This document shows, piece by piece, positions 33,428 through 42,454 of a stretch of DNA of 64,000 nt (positions are counted from its first letter, which is position 1; each line of letters starts with the position of its first letter). The stretch is from Bhargavaea ullalensis (GTDB lineage: Bacteria > Bacillota > Bacilli > Bacillales_A > Planococcaceae). The translations under genes and the position numbers were made by a program. The notes beneath the pieces were generated by a model. That model saw only the letters and a list, made by a program, of their open reading frames with translations, ran no database searches and was not told the DNA's origin. Location: the NCBI RefSeq assembly GCF_040545425.1, contig NZ_JBEPLW010000004.1, one strand, 5' to 3'.

Positions 33428-34609
33428 ATGAGATATTTGACAGCAGGAGAATCTCACGGTCCGCAGCTGACCGCGATTATAGAAGGGTTGCCGTCCAATC
33501 TGGAGCTGACCGCGGAATCGGTCAACAAAGATCTTGCCAGAAGGCAGGGCGGCTACGGGCGGGGACGCCGCATGCAGATCGAAAAAGACACGGTGGACAT
33601 CACGGCCGGCGTCCGGCACGGCAAGACGATCGGTGCGCCGGTCGCCCTGACCGTCACGAATGACGACTGGAAGCACTGGACGAAGATCATGGGCATCGAG
33701 CCGCTGCCCGAAGGCGCTGATCCCGAAGAGATCAAGCGGCGGGTGACGCGTCCCCGGCCGGGCCATGCAGACCTCGTCGGCGGCATGAAATACGGACACC
33801 GCGATCTGAGGAACGTCCTGGAACGGTCATCCGCTCGCGAAACGACGATGCGCGTCGCCGCAGGGTCAGTCGCAAAAAGTCTCCTTCGCGCACTCGGCAT
33901 CGAAGTGACGGCTCACGTGACGGAAATCGGCGGGATCAAAGCGGACACGACGATCCGTGACGGCAAGACAGTCGCCGAAATCCGGGAAATTGCAGCCGCG
34001 GATGAAGTGTACTGCATCGATCCGGAGGCTTCAGAAAAGATGAAACAGGCGATCGATGAAGCGAAGGCGGCAGGCAACTCGATCGGTGGCACCGTCGAAG
34101 TGGTCGTTGAAGGGTGCCCGCCGGGTGTCGGGAGCTACGTCCAGTATGACCGGAAGCTGGATTCCCGCATTGCAGGCGCCATCGTGTCGATCAATGCGTT
34201 CAAAGGCGTGGAATTCGGACTCGGATTTGAAATGGCCCGCCGTCCCGGCAGCGAAGTCCATGATGAAATCGAGTGGAACGAAGAAGCCGGCTACATCCGG
34301 CGGACAAACAACCTCGGCGGGTTTGAAGGCGGCATGACGACGGGCATGCCGATCGTCGTACGGGGAGTCATGAAGCCGATTCCGACACTTTACAAGCCGC
34401 TGGAAAGCGTCGACATTGACACGAAAGAGCCGTTCAAGGCGTCCATCGAGCGGTCGGACAGCTGTGCGGTGCCGGCTGCCTCCGTCGTTGCCGAACATGT
34501 TGTCGCCTGGGAAGTGGCCGCGGCGATTACGGATACATTCCACAGTGACACGATTGAAGGCCTCCGCCGCAACATCAATGACTTCATCGCCCGATCACGG
34601 GAGTTTTGA
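33428..34609 (+). CDS. aroC: Chorismate synthase
   Basis: Makes chorismate from 5-enolpyruvylshikimate 3-phosphate with reduced FMN; named aroF in B. subtilis. The 393-residue protein has the signatures RYLTAGESHGP, GHADLVGGMKYG, RSSARETTMRVAAG and GGFEGGMTTG. Of two adjacent ATG codons, 33428 has 6-base spacing to GGGGGG and matches the family N-terminus. It is the first gene of an aromatic amino acid operon and overlaps aroB. Confidence 0.96.
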   Translation: MRYLTAGESHGPQLTAIIEGLPSNLELTAESVNKDLARRQGGYGRGRRMQIEKDTVDITAGVRHGKTIGAPVALTVTNDDWKHWTKIMGIEPLPEGADPEEIKRRVTRPRPGHADLVGGMKYGHRDLRNVLERSSARETTMRVAAGSVAKSLLRALGIEVTAHVTEIGGIKADTTIRDGKTVAEIREIAAADEVYCIDPEASEKMKQAIDEAKAAGNSIGGTVEVVVEGCPPGVGSYVQYDRKLDSRIAGAIVSINAFKGVEFGLGFEMARRPGSEVHDEIEWNEEAGYIRRTNNLGGFEGGMTTGMPIVVRGVMKPIPTLYKPLESVDIDTKEPFKASIERSDSCAVPAASVVAEHVVAWEVAAAITDTFHSDTIEGLRRNINDFIARSREF

Positions 34610-34611
34610 TG

Positions 34612-35703
34612 ATGGAAACAATCCGCGTCGACTTATCGGAACGGGAGTATGACGTCCTGGTCGGGACGGGGACGCTCGGCAGAATCGGCAGTTTTCTGGA
34701 AAAGGCCGACCGCATTGCCGTCATTGCAGATGAGCGGGTCGCCGGAATCCACGGGGAAAAGCTGGAGCGGGCGCTCGCCGGAGCGGGTCGGAGAAAAACG
34801 GCTTGGCTCAACGTTCCCGCCGGAGAAGCGTGCAAGACGTTGGAATGGTTCGGGCGGACGCAGCAGTTCCTTTTGGAAGCCGGCTGCACGAGGCAATCGC
34901 TCGTGATCGCCTTCGGGGGCGGAGCGTGCGGGGACCTGGCGGGCTTTGCCGCGGCCTGCTATATGCGGGGAATCGATTTCATTCAATGTCCGACGACCAT
35001 CCTCGCGCACGATTCCTCGGTCGGCGGCAAGACGGGTATCAACCTGCCGGGCGGAAAGAACATGACCGGCGCATTTCATCAGCCGGCGGCGGTCCTGTAC
35101 GACACGGACCTTCTGAAAACCTTACCGGCTGAAGAGATCCGGTCCGGAATGGCCGAAGCCGTCAAGCACCAGCTCATTTCGCCTTCCGGAAACGCCGGTG
35201 AAATGCTCAGTGAATTGAATTACGGGGACATGGACGAACAGACTTTATTGCAATATATCGTACGTGGAATACAAGTGAAAGCCGAAATCGTCTCGCAGGA
35301 CGAGCGGGAAGGATCCGTACGGAAATACCTGAACTTCGGCCATACCTACGGGCACGCGGTGGAAGCCGCCGCAGGCTACGGCGGACTGACGCACGGGGAG
35401 TCGGTGATGATCGGGATGCTTTACGCGCTCATCCTGAGCGAGCGGCTGGCCGGGGCGGACAGGTCGGTGACGGATGCCCTTCAGCATTTCGCGGAGCGGA
35501 ACGGATATCCGCTCAAGGCGGCCGCCGATTTTCCGTTCAGCGAACTATTCGCCTATATGAAGAAGGACAAAAAGGCTTCTTTCGGAGAGTTGCAATTCGT
35601 CCTGCTTCCCGAAACCGGCAGACCGGAGATCGGGAAAGCGGAGGAAGAGGACTGCCGGGAAGCCGATGAAGAACTGAGAAAACGACTGGGGGTGCAGCCA
35701 TGA
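34612..35703 (+). CDS. aroB: 3-dehydroquinate synthase
   Basis: Second step of the shikimate pathway, NAD- and metal-dependent. The 363-residue protein has GGGACGDLAGFAA, DSSVGGKTGINLPGGKN, and the metal ligands in FGHTYGHAVE and THGESVMIG. ATG 34609, 34612 and TTG 34606 are all in frame; 34612 has the best spacing to GGGAG and fits the family start. It ends overlapping aroH. Confidence 0.95.
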   Translation: METIRVDLSEREYDVLVGTGTLGRIGSFLEKADRIAVIADERVAGIHGEKLERALAGAGRRKTAWLNVPAGEACKTLEWFGRTQQFLLEAGCTRQSLVIAFGGGACGDLAGFAAACYMRGIDFIQCPTTILAHDSSVGGKTGINLPGGKNMTGAFHQPAAVLYDTDLLKTLPAEEIRSGMAEAVKHQLISPSGNAGEMLSELNYGDMDEQTLLQYIVRGIQVKAEIVSQDEREGSVRKYLNFGHTYGHAVEAAAGYGGLTHGESVMIGMLYALILSERLAGADRSVTDALQHFAERNGYPLKAAADFPFSELFAYMKKDKKASFGELQFVLLPETGRPEIGKAEEEDCREADEELRKRLGVQP

Positions 35704-36092
35704 TGGTCCGGGGTGTGCGCGGTGCGACGAGCATCTGCGAAGACGGGCAGCAGCATGTGCTTGAGGAAACATCGGAGCTGGTGAAGGAAATGGCGGAGAG
35801 AAACGGCCTCGATCCCGAGGACATCGTTTCGGTCCTCATCTCGACGACAACGGACATTTCGTCGGCGTTCCCGGCCAAGTCGGTCAGGTCCATGCCGGGA
35901 TGGGAATACGTGCCGGTCATGTGTACGCACGAGATGGATGTACCGGGCGCGCTGCCGCTTTGCATCCGGGTGCTTCTACATGCCAATACGGAGAAATCCC
36001 AAAAGGAAATCCAGCATATTTACCGGAATGAGGCAGTGCGGCTGCGGCCGGATCTTGCAAGCAGAAACCTGAAAGGAGAGGGAGCAAAATGA
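35700..36092 (+). CDS. aroH: Chorismate mutase AroH
   Basis: Monofunctional chorismate mutase that makes prephenate for tyrosine and phenylalanine. The 130-residue protein matches the trimeric AroH fold, with VRGVRGATS at the N-terminus, FPAKSVRSMPGWEYVPVMC and LPLCIRVLL; the catalytic arginine is in CIRV. GGGGGTG precedes the ATG, and the gene overlaps both neighbours by 4 bases. In B. subtilis trpEDCFBA lies between this gene and hisC; here they are fused end to start. Confidence 0.95.
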   Translation: MMVRGVRGATSICEDGQQHVLEETSELVKEMAERNGLDPEDIVSVLISTTTDISSAFPAKSVRSMPGWEYVPVMCTHEMDVPGALPLCIRVLLHANTEKSQKEIQHIYRNEAVRLRPDLASRNLKGEGAK

Positions 36093-37189
36093 GGTGGAAT
36101 GCACGGCTTGAGGGCATGCGGGCATATGAGCCCGGAAAAACGATTGCAGAGGTCCAGCGGGAATACGGCCTGGAGCGGATCGTCAAGCTCGCATCAAATG
36201 AAAACCCGTTCGGCTGTCCGCCGGCTGCAGCCGATTTCCTGAGGGAAACGGAAACCGAGACGGAGCTGTACCCGGATGGCTATGCGACCGCACTGCGCAC
36301 CGGGCTCGCCGAAAAGCTCGGAGTCACCCCCCGGCAGCTCCTGTTCGGCGGCGGGTCCGACGAAATCATTGTCATCCTAGCCCGTGCGCTCCTGTCCGAA
36401 AGGGACAACACGGTCGCGCCCTGGCCGAGCTTTCCGCAGTACAGGCACAATGCCCGCATTGAAGGCGCGGAAATGCGCGAAATCCCGCTGGCGGGACACA
36501 GCCACGATCTGGACGCGATGCTTCGGGCCATCGATGACGAAACATCGATCGTCTGGCTTTGCACGCCGAACAATCCGACAGGCGGCATCATTCCGGATAA
36601 CGAACTCCGTGCGTTCATCTCCAAGGTTCCGGAACATGTCCTCGTCGTCGTCGACAACGCCTATCACGAATATGTGACATCGCCGGAGTACCGGGATCCG
36701 ATTTCGCTCATCGATGACTTCCCGAACGTCATCGTGCTGAGGACATTCTCGAAAGCTTACGGGCTTGCGGCATGCCGGGTCGGCTATGCGGTCGGACCCG
36801 AAGAAATCATTTCCAAGCTGGAACCGGTCCGGCCTCCGTTCAACACGACGGTTGCCGGGCAGGGCGCCGCACTCGCTGCACTCGGCGATGCCGGATTCAT
36901 AGAGCAGTGCCGGGAGCAAAATGAAAAAGGGAAAGCCCGGTACGAGCGGTTTGCCGAACAGCATGGCTTGGAGTGCCCGCGCTCGGAAGCGAACTTTGTC
37001 CTCATGGAGGTGAAGGGTTCCGCCGATGAAGTGACCGGGGAGCTGCTGAAGAAGGGCTTCATCGTCCGCAGCGGCGACAAACTCGGAACGCCGGGCTTTA
37101 TCCGGATCACCGTCGGCAATGAAAAAGACAATGAAGCGCTGCTTGGTGCGCTTGCAGAAGTACTGTCACTCGGCGTGCCGGGCGCCTGA
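36089..37189 (+). CDS. hisC: Histidinol-phosphate / aromatic aminotransferase
   Basis: A fold type I PLP aminotransferase of 366 residues. The PLP lysine lies in TFSKAYGLAACRVGY, and NPTGG and ASNENPFG are the family motifs. In B. subtilis the copy at this site serves both histidine synthesis and transamination of aromatic keto acids, which fits its place between aroH and tyrA. The ATG overlaps the aroH stop (ATGA), with AAAGGAGAGGG upstream. Confidence 0.93.
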   Translation: MRWNARLEGMRAYEPGKTIAEVQREYGLERIVKLASNENPFGCPPAAADFLRETETETELYPDGYATALRTGLAEKLGVTPRQLLFGGGSDEIIVILARALLSERDNTVAPWPSFPQYRHNARIEGAEMREIPLAGHSHDLDAMLRAIDDETSIVWLCTPNNPTGGIIPDNELRAFISKVPEHVLVVVDNAYHEYVTSPEYRDPISLIDDFPNVIVLRTFSKAYGLAACRVGYAVGPEEIISKLEPVRPPFNTTVAGQGAALAALGDAGFIEQCREQNEKGKARYERFAEQHGLECPRSEANFVLMEVKGSADEVTGELLKKGFIVRSGDKLGTPGFIRITVGNEKDNEALLGALAEVLSLGVPGA

Positions 37190-37222
37190 ACCGGCAGCCG
37201 TCAAAAGGAAGTGTTGGGAAGC

Positions 37223-38326
37223 ATGGAAACGAAAGTGGCCATTATCGGACTCGGCCTGATCGGCGGCTCAATGGCGCTAGCCCTGCAACGGCACGAGCAC
37301 GTCTTCGTCACCGGGTTTGACGCGGATGAACGCACTCTTTGTGAGGCTCTGCATCTGGGAATCATCCACGGCAAGGCGGATACGGCCCGCCGGGCGGCTG
37401 AGTCCGCTGATTACATATTTTTTGCAACACCGGTGAACGAGACGATCCGTCTGATGAAACAGGCGTCGGAGGAGTGGAGCCTCAAGCCGGGTGCTGTCCT
37501 GACTGACACAGGCAGCACAAAGACCAACATCATGGAGCATGCGGACCTGTTCGAGGGGACGGACACCGTATTCGTCGGCGGACACCCGATGGCCGGCTCC
37601 CATAAAAGCGGCGTACGCGCGGCGAGGGAACACCTGTTTGAAAACGCCTATTATCTCCTGACTCCGGCCGGTCGAAAAGATGCGGCGGCAGCACGCCGGC
37701 TCGAGGAGTTCCTCGGCGTGACAAAGGCGAAACTGGCAGTCGTCTCGGCAGCGGAACACGACGCGATGACCGCGGTCGTCAGCCATTTCCCCCATCTTGT
37801 GGCTGCTTCGCTCGTCAGGCGCCTTGAAGACGAGGCGGAAGACCGTCCCTTTGCAAGAGAACTTGCAGCGGGGGGCTTTCGGGACCTGACCCGGATCGCT
37901 TCGTCGAATCCGGATATGTGGCGGGACATCACCATCCAGAATCGCGATGAGCTGCTGGACCAGTTTGATCTGTGGCAGCAGGAGATGGAGGCGGTCCGGG
38001 GCATCGTCGAACGTGGAAACCCGGATGAGATCCGGCGTTTCTACGACGGAGCCCGCGCCTACCGGGATGCCCTGCCGCTCAAGGCTCAGGGAGCTCTGTT
38101 CGCTTCGTTCGACCTCAATGTCGACATCCCGGACAATCCGGGTGCAATTTCGGAGATCACCGGGATTCTGGCGGAAGCGGGAATTTCGATCACGAACGTC
38201 CGCATCGTCGAATCAAGGGCCGATGTCTTCGGGATCCTTGTCGTTTCCTTCCAGACGGCCGATGACCGGGAAAAGGGCCGGCTCTGCCTGATGGAAAAGA
38301 CGGGTTATGAAATTAATATCACCTGA
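37223..38326 (+). CDS. tyrA: Prephenate dehydrogenase
   Basis: Oxidatively decarboxylates prephenate to 4-hydroxyphenylpyruvate. The 367-residue protein has the NAD motif GLGLIGGS, the catalytic region GGHPMAGSHKSG and AVVSHFPHLVAA, and a C-terminal ACT domain (about 295-365, VDIPDNPGAISEITGIL) likely for tyrosine feedback. The start is uncertain: GTG 37211 and TTG 37214 are also open after AAAAGGAAG; ATG 37223 matches the family N-terminus. Confidence 0.93.
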   Translation: METKVAIIGLGLIGGSMALALQRHEHVFVTGFDADERTLCEALHLGIIHGKADTARRAAESADYIFFATPVNETIRLMKQASEEWSLKPGAVLTDTGSTKTNIMEHADLFEGTDTVFVGGHPMAGSHKSGVRAAREHLFENAYYLLTPAGRKDAAAARRLEEFLGVTKAKLAVVSAAEHDAMTAVVSHFPHLVAASLVRRLEDEAEDRPFARELAAGGFRDLTRIASSNPDMWRDITIQNRDELLDQFDLWQQEMEAVRGIVERGNPDEIRRFYDGARAYRDALPLKAQGALFASFDLNVDIPDNPGAISEITGILAEAGISITNVRIVESRADVFGILVVSFQTADDREKGRLCLMEKTGYEINIT

Positions 38327-38347
38327 CCGGATTGGAGGAGAAGTCAT

Positions 38348-39637
38348 ATGGAACGGATGAAACTTGAATACGGCACTGGTTCCCTGCGCGGCGCAATCAC
38401 TGTGCCCGGTGACAAATCCATCTCGCACCGGGCGGTGATGTTCGGCAGCATCGCCGAAGGGAGGACGACGATCTCCGGTTTTCTGGCGGGAGAAGACTGC
38501 CTGAGAACCATTGACTGCTTCCGGTCGCTCGGCGTGGATATCGTTAGAAACGGCACCGACCTCACGATCAGCAGCCCGGGCATCGACGGCTGGGCGGAGC
38601 CTTCCGATATTTTGTACACCGGCAATTCCGGAACGACGACGCGGCTCATCCTCGGCGTCCTGGCCGGTTCCCGGGTGCATTCGGTGGTGAGCGGCGACAG
38701 TTCGATCGCCAGGCGCCCGATGAAGCGCGTCACCGGACCGCTCGCACTGATGGGGGCGGATATCCGCGGACGGGATTCGGCCCGGTACACGCCGCTTGCC
38801 GTCCAGGGGGGACCGCTTTCCGCGATCGAATACGATATGCCGGTGGCGAGCGCGCAGGTCAAGTCGGCGATCCTGTTCGCTGCCATGCGGGCGGAGGGCG
38901 AATCGGTCATCCGCGAAAAGGACGTCTCACGTGACCATACCGAACGCATGATGCGCAACTTCGGCATCTCGGTCGAGAGCGGCGGCGGGGAGATCCGTCT
39001 GCGAGGCGGACAGAAGCCGTCTGCCGTGCATGTGGAAGTGCCGGGCGATATTTCCTCTGCCGCCTTCTTCCTCGCTGCCGGCGCGGCCGTGCAAGGGAGC
39101 GAAGTCGAGCTTGAAAACGTCGGGCTTAATCCGACCAGGACCGGAATGCTCGATGTCCTGGAAGCAATGGGTGCAGATGTCTCGGTCAGGGAAAGTGTCA
39201 CCGGGGACTCCGAGAAGCGCGGAACGCTCACCGTCCGGCATTCGGATCTTCGCGGGACGGAAATTTCCGGTTCGCTCATTCCCCGGCTCATCGACGAAAT
39301 CCCCGTGATTGCACTTCTTGCCACGCAGGCGGAAGGCGTGACCGTCATACGGGATGCGGAAGAGCTGCGTGTGAAAGAAACCGACCGGATAGCCGCTGTG
39401 GCCGAGGAGCTCGGCAAGCTCGGTGCGGACATCGAGCCGACCCCCGACGGCATGGTCATCAGAGGGCCCGTCCGGCTTCACGGCGGCGTTCTCCATTCCC
39501 GCGGAGACCACCGGATCGGCATGATGGCCGCCGTTGCGGCACTCATTGCGGACGGTCCTGTGGAGCTGGAAGATCCCGGCTGCATCGCGATCTCCTATCC
39601 GGCATTTTTCGACGATCTGAAATCGCTTTTGAGATGA
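38348..39637 (+). CDS. aroA: EPSP synthase (3-phosphoshikimate 1-carboxyvinyltransferase)
   Basis: Joins phosphoenolpyruvate and shikimate 3-phosphate; called aroE in B. subtilis. The 429-residue protein has GDKSISHRAV, GNSGTTTRLILG, RRPMKRV and RVKETDRIAAV. GGAGGAG precedes the ATG. It is the last gene of the aroC-aroB-aroH-hisC-tyrA-aroA cluster. The first active-site loop reads GNSGTTTR, which differs from the GNAGTA/TxR of class I enzymes and resembles the class II type. Confidence 0.95.
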   Translation: MERMKLEYGTGSLRGAITVPGDKSISHRAVMFGSIAEGRTTISGFLAGEDCLRTIDCFRSLGVDIVRNGTDLTISSPGIDGWAEPSDILYTGNSGTTTRLILGVLAGSRVHSVVSGDSSIARRPMKRVTGPLALMGADIRGRDSARYTPLAVQGGPLSAIEYDMPVASAQVKSAILFAAMRAEGESVIREKDVSRDHTERMMRNFGISVESGGGEIRLRGGQKPSAVHVEVPGDISSAAFFLAAGAAVQGSEVELENVGLNPTRTGMLDVLEAMGADVSVRESVTGDSEKRGTLTVRHSDLRGTEISGSLIPRLIDEIPVIALLATQAEGVTVIRDAEELRVKETDRIAAVAEELGKLGADIEPTPDGMVIRGPVRLHGGVLHSRGDHRIGMMAAVAALIADGPVELEDPGCIAISYPAFFDDLKSLLR

Positions 39638-39645
39638 ACAAGTCA

Positions 39646-39716
39646 GGCCGGCCGGCTGTTTTTTCGCCGGCCGGCCGTTGACCGAAAAGCCTCTTTATGC
39701 CGGAGGCTTTTTTTCT
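39646..39716 (+). terminator. Double terminator after aroA
   Basis: A first perfect 11-bp GGCCGG-rich stem (39646-39656 with 39666-39676) is followed by a second stem (39685-39693 with 39703-39711) ending in TTTTTT. The second has the classic terminator form. Confidence 0.88.
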
Positions 39717-39744
39717 TGTGAAGAAACGGGGCATCTTGTAGCAT
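39716..39744 (+). promoter_or_regulatory. Promoter for ypiA
   Basis: TTGTGA (39716-39721), 17-base spacer, TAGCAT (39739-39744), 34 bases before ypiA. Confidence 0.45.
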
Positions 39745-39778
39745 GAAGTATGAAAAACGACGGGACGGGTGAATACTG

Positions 39779-41032
39779 ATGGAGACAATCGAACTTTTAC
39801 AGCAATATATCCTTGACGGCGAACTGGCAAAGGCAGAATCGCTTGTATTGGAGATCCAGGCCTCTCCTGATGCGGAAACCCGCTACATGGCCGCAGAGCT
39901 CATGAGTGAATACGGCTTCCTCCAGGAGGCGGATCTCCTTTACGGCGGATTGCTCGAGCTGATGCCGGAAGAGGCCCAGCTCAAGATCGACCGGGCACGC
40001 GTGCTGATGGAGCTTGGAGAGGAAGACGATGCGCTTCTTCTGCTCACGTCTGTCCGTCCGGATGAGGAGGAGTATGTCCAGGCGCTGCTTGTCCTCGCCG
40101 ACTATTATCAGATGTCCGGCATGGCGGAATCCGCACTCCGGAAAGTCGAGGAGGCTGAAGCATTCCTGCCAGACGAGCCCGCAATCCTGTTCGCGAAGGC
40201 AGAGCTGCTGCTCGACGGGGGCCGCTATGCCGAAGCGGCGCGGCTGTATGCGGAGATTCGCAAATCTGCCGAGGAGATCGCCGGTGTCCGGCTGACGGAC
40301 AGGATCGCGGAGTCCTACGCGGCCGGCGCGGCCTATGAAGAGGCACTGCCTTACTACAAGGAGTCCCTTGAACACGCCCGGACGCCGGACAGCCTGTTCG
40401 GTTTTGCCTATGCCGCCTATCAGAGCGGGCTGTATAAAGACGCCGTCCGCGCGCTTGCCGAACTGAAAGACATTGACCCCGACTACTTCTCCGCCTATGC
40501 ACTCCTTGCCCAGGCGCTCATCATGGAAGGTGAGGACGAAGCTGCATACCGCACGCTCTCCGAAGGACTGTCGCGCGACAAGTACGACAAGGAACTGTAT
40601 CTCGCATCCGGCAAATTGGCGCTGAAGACCGGCCGGACGGAAGAAGCGGAGGCGCATCTCCGGGAGGCGATTGCGCTTGATCCCGAATACATGGAGGCCA
40701 TCCATGCGCTTGTCTCGCTGTTTGACCAACAGGAGCGGGACGCGGAGATCATCGAGATGGTTTCCGGTTTGCGCAGGGAAGGGTTGGACTGGTCCGGCCT
40801 TTATCCGTTTGCCGCATATGCGAACGAACGAGAAGAGCACTTTGAAGACGCATATGAATTTTACCGCCTCGCATATCATGAGTTTAAGGAAGACCCGCAG
40901 TTCCTGGAAAAGTTCGCCCTTTTCTTGCTGGATGAAGGAAAACGGGAGGAAGCCATAGAAGTGATACAAAGACTCGCCGTTCTGGTTCCTGATGATCCCC
41001 GGTGGTCATCGTTCCTTGAGAATGACTTGTGA
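39779..41032 (+). CDS. ypiA: TPR-repeat protein YpiA
   Basis: A 417-residue cytoplasmic protein made almost wholly of tetratricopeptide-like helical pairs, with typical AEARxLYEE/ALxYYKESLE spacing and a very acidic composition. The function is not known; TPR proteins are usually interaction scaffolds. It is conserved at this position, before ypiB, in Bacillales. The ATG is preceded by GGGTGA. Confidence 0.85.
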   Translation: METIELLQQYILDGELAKAESLVLEIQASPDAETRYMAAELMSEYGFLQEADLLYGGLLELMPEEAQLKIDRARVLMELGEEDDALLLLTSVRPDEEEYVQALLVLADYYQMSGMAESALRKVEEAEAFLPDEPAILFAKAELLLDGGRYAEAARLYAEIRKSAEEIAGVRLTDRIAESYAAGAAYEEALPYYKESLEHARTPDSLFGFAYAAYQSGLYKDAVRALAELKDIDPDYFSAYALLAQALIMEGEDEAAYRTLSEGLSRDKYDKELYLASGKLALKTGRTEEAEAHLREAIALDPEYMEAIHALVSLFDQQERDAEIIEMVSGLRREGLDWSGLYPFAAYANEREEHFEDAYEFYRLAYHEFKEDPQFLEKFALFLLDEGKREEAIEVIQRLAVLVPDDPRWSSFLENDL

Positions 41033-41045
41033 AAGGAGGGGTTTT

Positions 41046-41600
41046 GTGGAAGCATCAGTCCCGGTCGCGGAAAAGAAGGAGTTTGTCCGGTGGTTTCTGA
41101 AAACCCACCAGTTGAAGAGGCGGGAGTGCGTCTGGATCCTGAATTACCTCCTCAGCCATGACCAGCTGCTTCAGAACGTGCGCTTCGTGGATGAAGCGCA
41201 TTACTGCCCGCGCGCGATGGTAATGTCGACGACCGACTCGGACGGGATCCCGTTCCGTTTCTACAAAGGGAACCTGATGACTGCGGATGCGGAAAAATCA
41301 TTCCATGACCTGCGGCTCCATCCTGAAGAGAACATGTTCCTTCAGCTCAACTTCCCGGGCAGGCATTCCTGCCCCGAGTACGCCGCGGTCCTGGAGGACA
41401 ATCCGTATGTGCCCGAATACATCCGGATCAGCGAGAAGGACAGGAAGGAAGCGGAAAGGCTCTTGGAGGACAGTGTGCTGGCTTTCCGTGAAGAGCAGCT
41501 GCTCAGGGAAATCGACGAAGCACTTGACGATAACGACAAAGAGAAGTTTTTCACTTTGTCCAAAACGCTGCAATCCATCAAAGAAGTGGGAAATCCATGA
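41046..41600 (+). CDS. ypiB: YpiB, UPF0302/IDEAL-domain protein
   Basis: A 184-residue protein of unknown function. The N-terminal two thirds is the UPF0302 domain (EKKEFVRWFL, ILNYLLSHDQLL). The C-terminus has the short IDEAL motif, a helical segment shared with other Bacillales proteins (LLREIDEALDDNDKEKFF). GTG 41046 follows AAAGGAGGGG. The terminator stem begins inside its stop codon. Confidence 0.87.
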   Translation: MEASVPVAEKKEFVRWFLKTHQLKRRECVWILNYLLSHDQLLQNVRFVDEAHYCPRAMVMSTTDSDGIPFRFYKGNLMTADAEKSFHDLRLHPEENMFLQLNFPGRHSCPEYAAVLEDNPYVPEYIRISEKDRKEAERLLEDSVLAFREEQLLREIDEALDDNDKEKFFTLSKTLQSIKEVGNP

Positions 41601-41628
41601 CTTCATCCGGGAGATGAGGTCTTTTTTT
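41599..41628 (+). terminator. Terminator after ypiB
   Basis: GACTTCATC (41599-41607) pairs with GATGAGGTC (41613-41621), one wobble, followed by TTTTTTT. Confidence 0.8.
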
Positions 41629-41692
41629 GTTTTTGGGTAATTCCGCTCCGGAATTTGCATTTGAGCCTGTAAAATGCCAAAGTTAAAGGGCA

Positions 41693-41780
41693 GCGCAAAA
41701 AGTTGCGCAAAGACTTATATAGGAAATGACAGTTGGGGACACTGGGCATGCCTGATGCGGGAGGGTTCGTGCACCCCCGC
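41693..41780 (+). promoter_or_regulatory. Structured leader upstream of ypiF
   Basis: Two hairpins: GCGCAA/TTGCGC with a 4-base loop (41693-41708) and a GCGGG-GGGT/ACCC-CCGC stem (about 41756-41780). No T-runs, so not terminators. A function is not evident. Confidence 0.3.
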
Positions 41781-41814
41781 AGCCGGGCGTCCAGGTCTCC
41801 CGGGAGGGACTCAG

Positions 41815-42276
41815 ATGAACTGGACAGCAAAAGACATGGATCTATATCTGCAGCAAAGCGAGTACATCGACACCGCAATCATTCCGCTTGTGGGGCTCGG
41901 AAGCTCGGGGGCGGATATGAAACAGAGCGCATCGGCAACGGAATTCCTGCTGAATCTCACCGCCTTTCTCGAACATCAGTTCAAGGGCAGGGTGATGCTC
42001 CTGCCCCCGTTCACTTATTTGGACAAAAGCGACAAGGCGCGCCTCGCCGCCGAGTGGAAAGAGTCGCTCGGGGACATGCCGTTCCGCCATGTGTTTTATC
42101 TGACGACGGATCCGTCCTGGTCGAGGGATGAAATAGTGGAGGGCGCAATCTGGATCCCGTCGGTTCCGCTCGAACATATGGACAAAAAACTCAAACAATC
42201 GGTACTGGAGGATCAGGTCCGCCAGATCATACCGGTGCTTACAGCAAAATGGACGGGAGCCGACGCCGCCCGCTGA
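41815..42276 (+). CDS. ypiF: YpiF (DUF2487)
   Basis: A 153-residue soluble protein of the DUF2487 family, encoded directly before qcrABC in Bacillales. It begins with the conserved MNWTAKDMDLYLQQSEYID pattern and contains FKGRVMLLPPFTY. No function is known; the conserved position suggests a link to the cytochrome bc complex or its assembly. ATG 41815 with GGGAGGG is preferred to the long upstream frame. Confidence 0.83.
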   Translation: MNWTAKDMDLYLQQSEYIDTAIIPLVGLGSSGADMKQSASATEFLLNLTAFLEHQFKGRVMLLPPFTYLDKSDKARLAAEWKESLGDMPFRHVFYLTTDPSWSRDEIVEGAIWIPSVPLEHMDKKLKQSVLEDQVRQIIPVLTAKWTGADAAR

Positions 42277-42311
42277 ACCGCTCTGCCGGCAAGCTCGAAA
42301 AGTGCGTCATA

Positions 42312-42377
42312 AAAAGTTCACAAACTTTTCGGCAGGCCAAATGCTTTGTTGAATTTCGTTTTTGATTGAGCTATCAT
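42312..42377 (+). promoter_or_regulatory. qcrA promoter with upstream ResD-like box
   Basis: TTGAAT (42349-42354) and TATCAT (42372-42377) are 17 bases apart. About 20 bases above the -35, an 18-base palindrome AAAAGTT-N4-AACTTTT (42312-42329) contains on the minus strand TTTGTGAAC, one base off the ResD consensus TTTGTGAAT. A longer stem (CGAAAAGT/ACTTTTCG, 42296-42331) includes it. Confidence 0.6.
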
Positions 42378-42454
42378 AGATATGTCCTAGCTATGCTATT
42401 CAGTAGTAAAAGTTTGTCCGTTGGACTGACCTTTTAGTAAGAGGGGGGAACATG

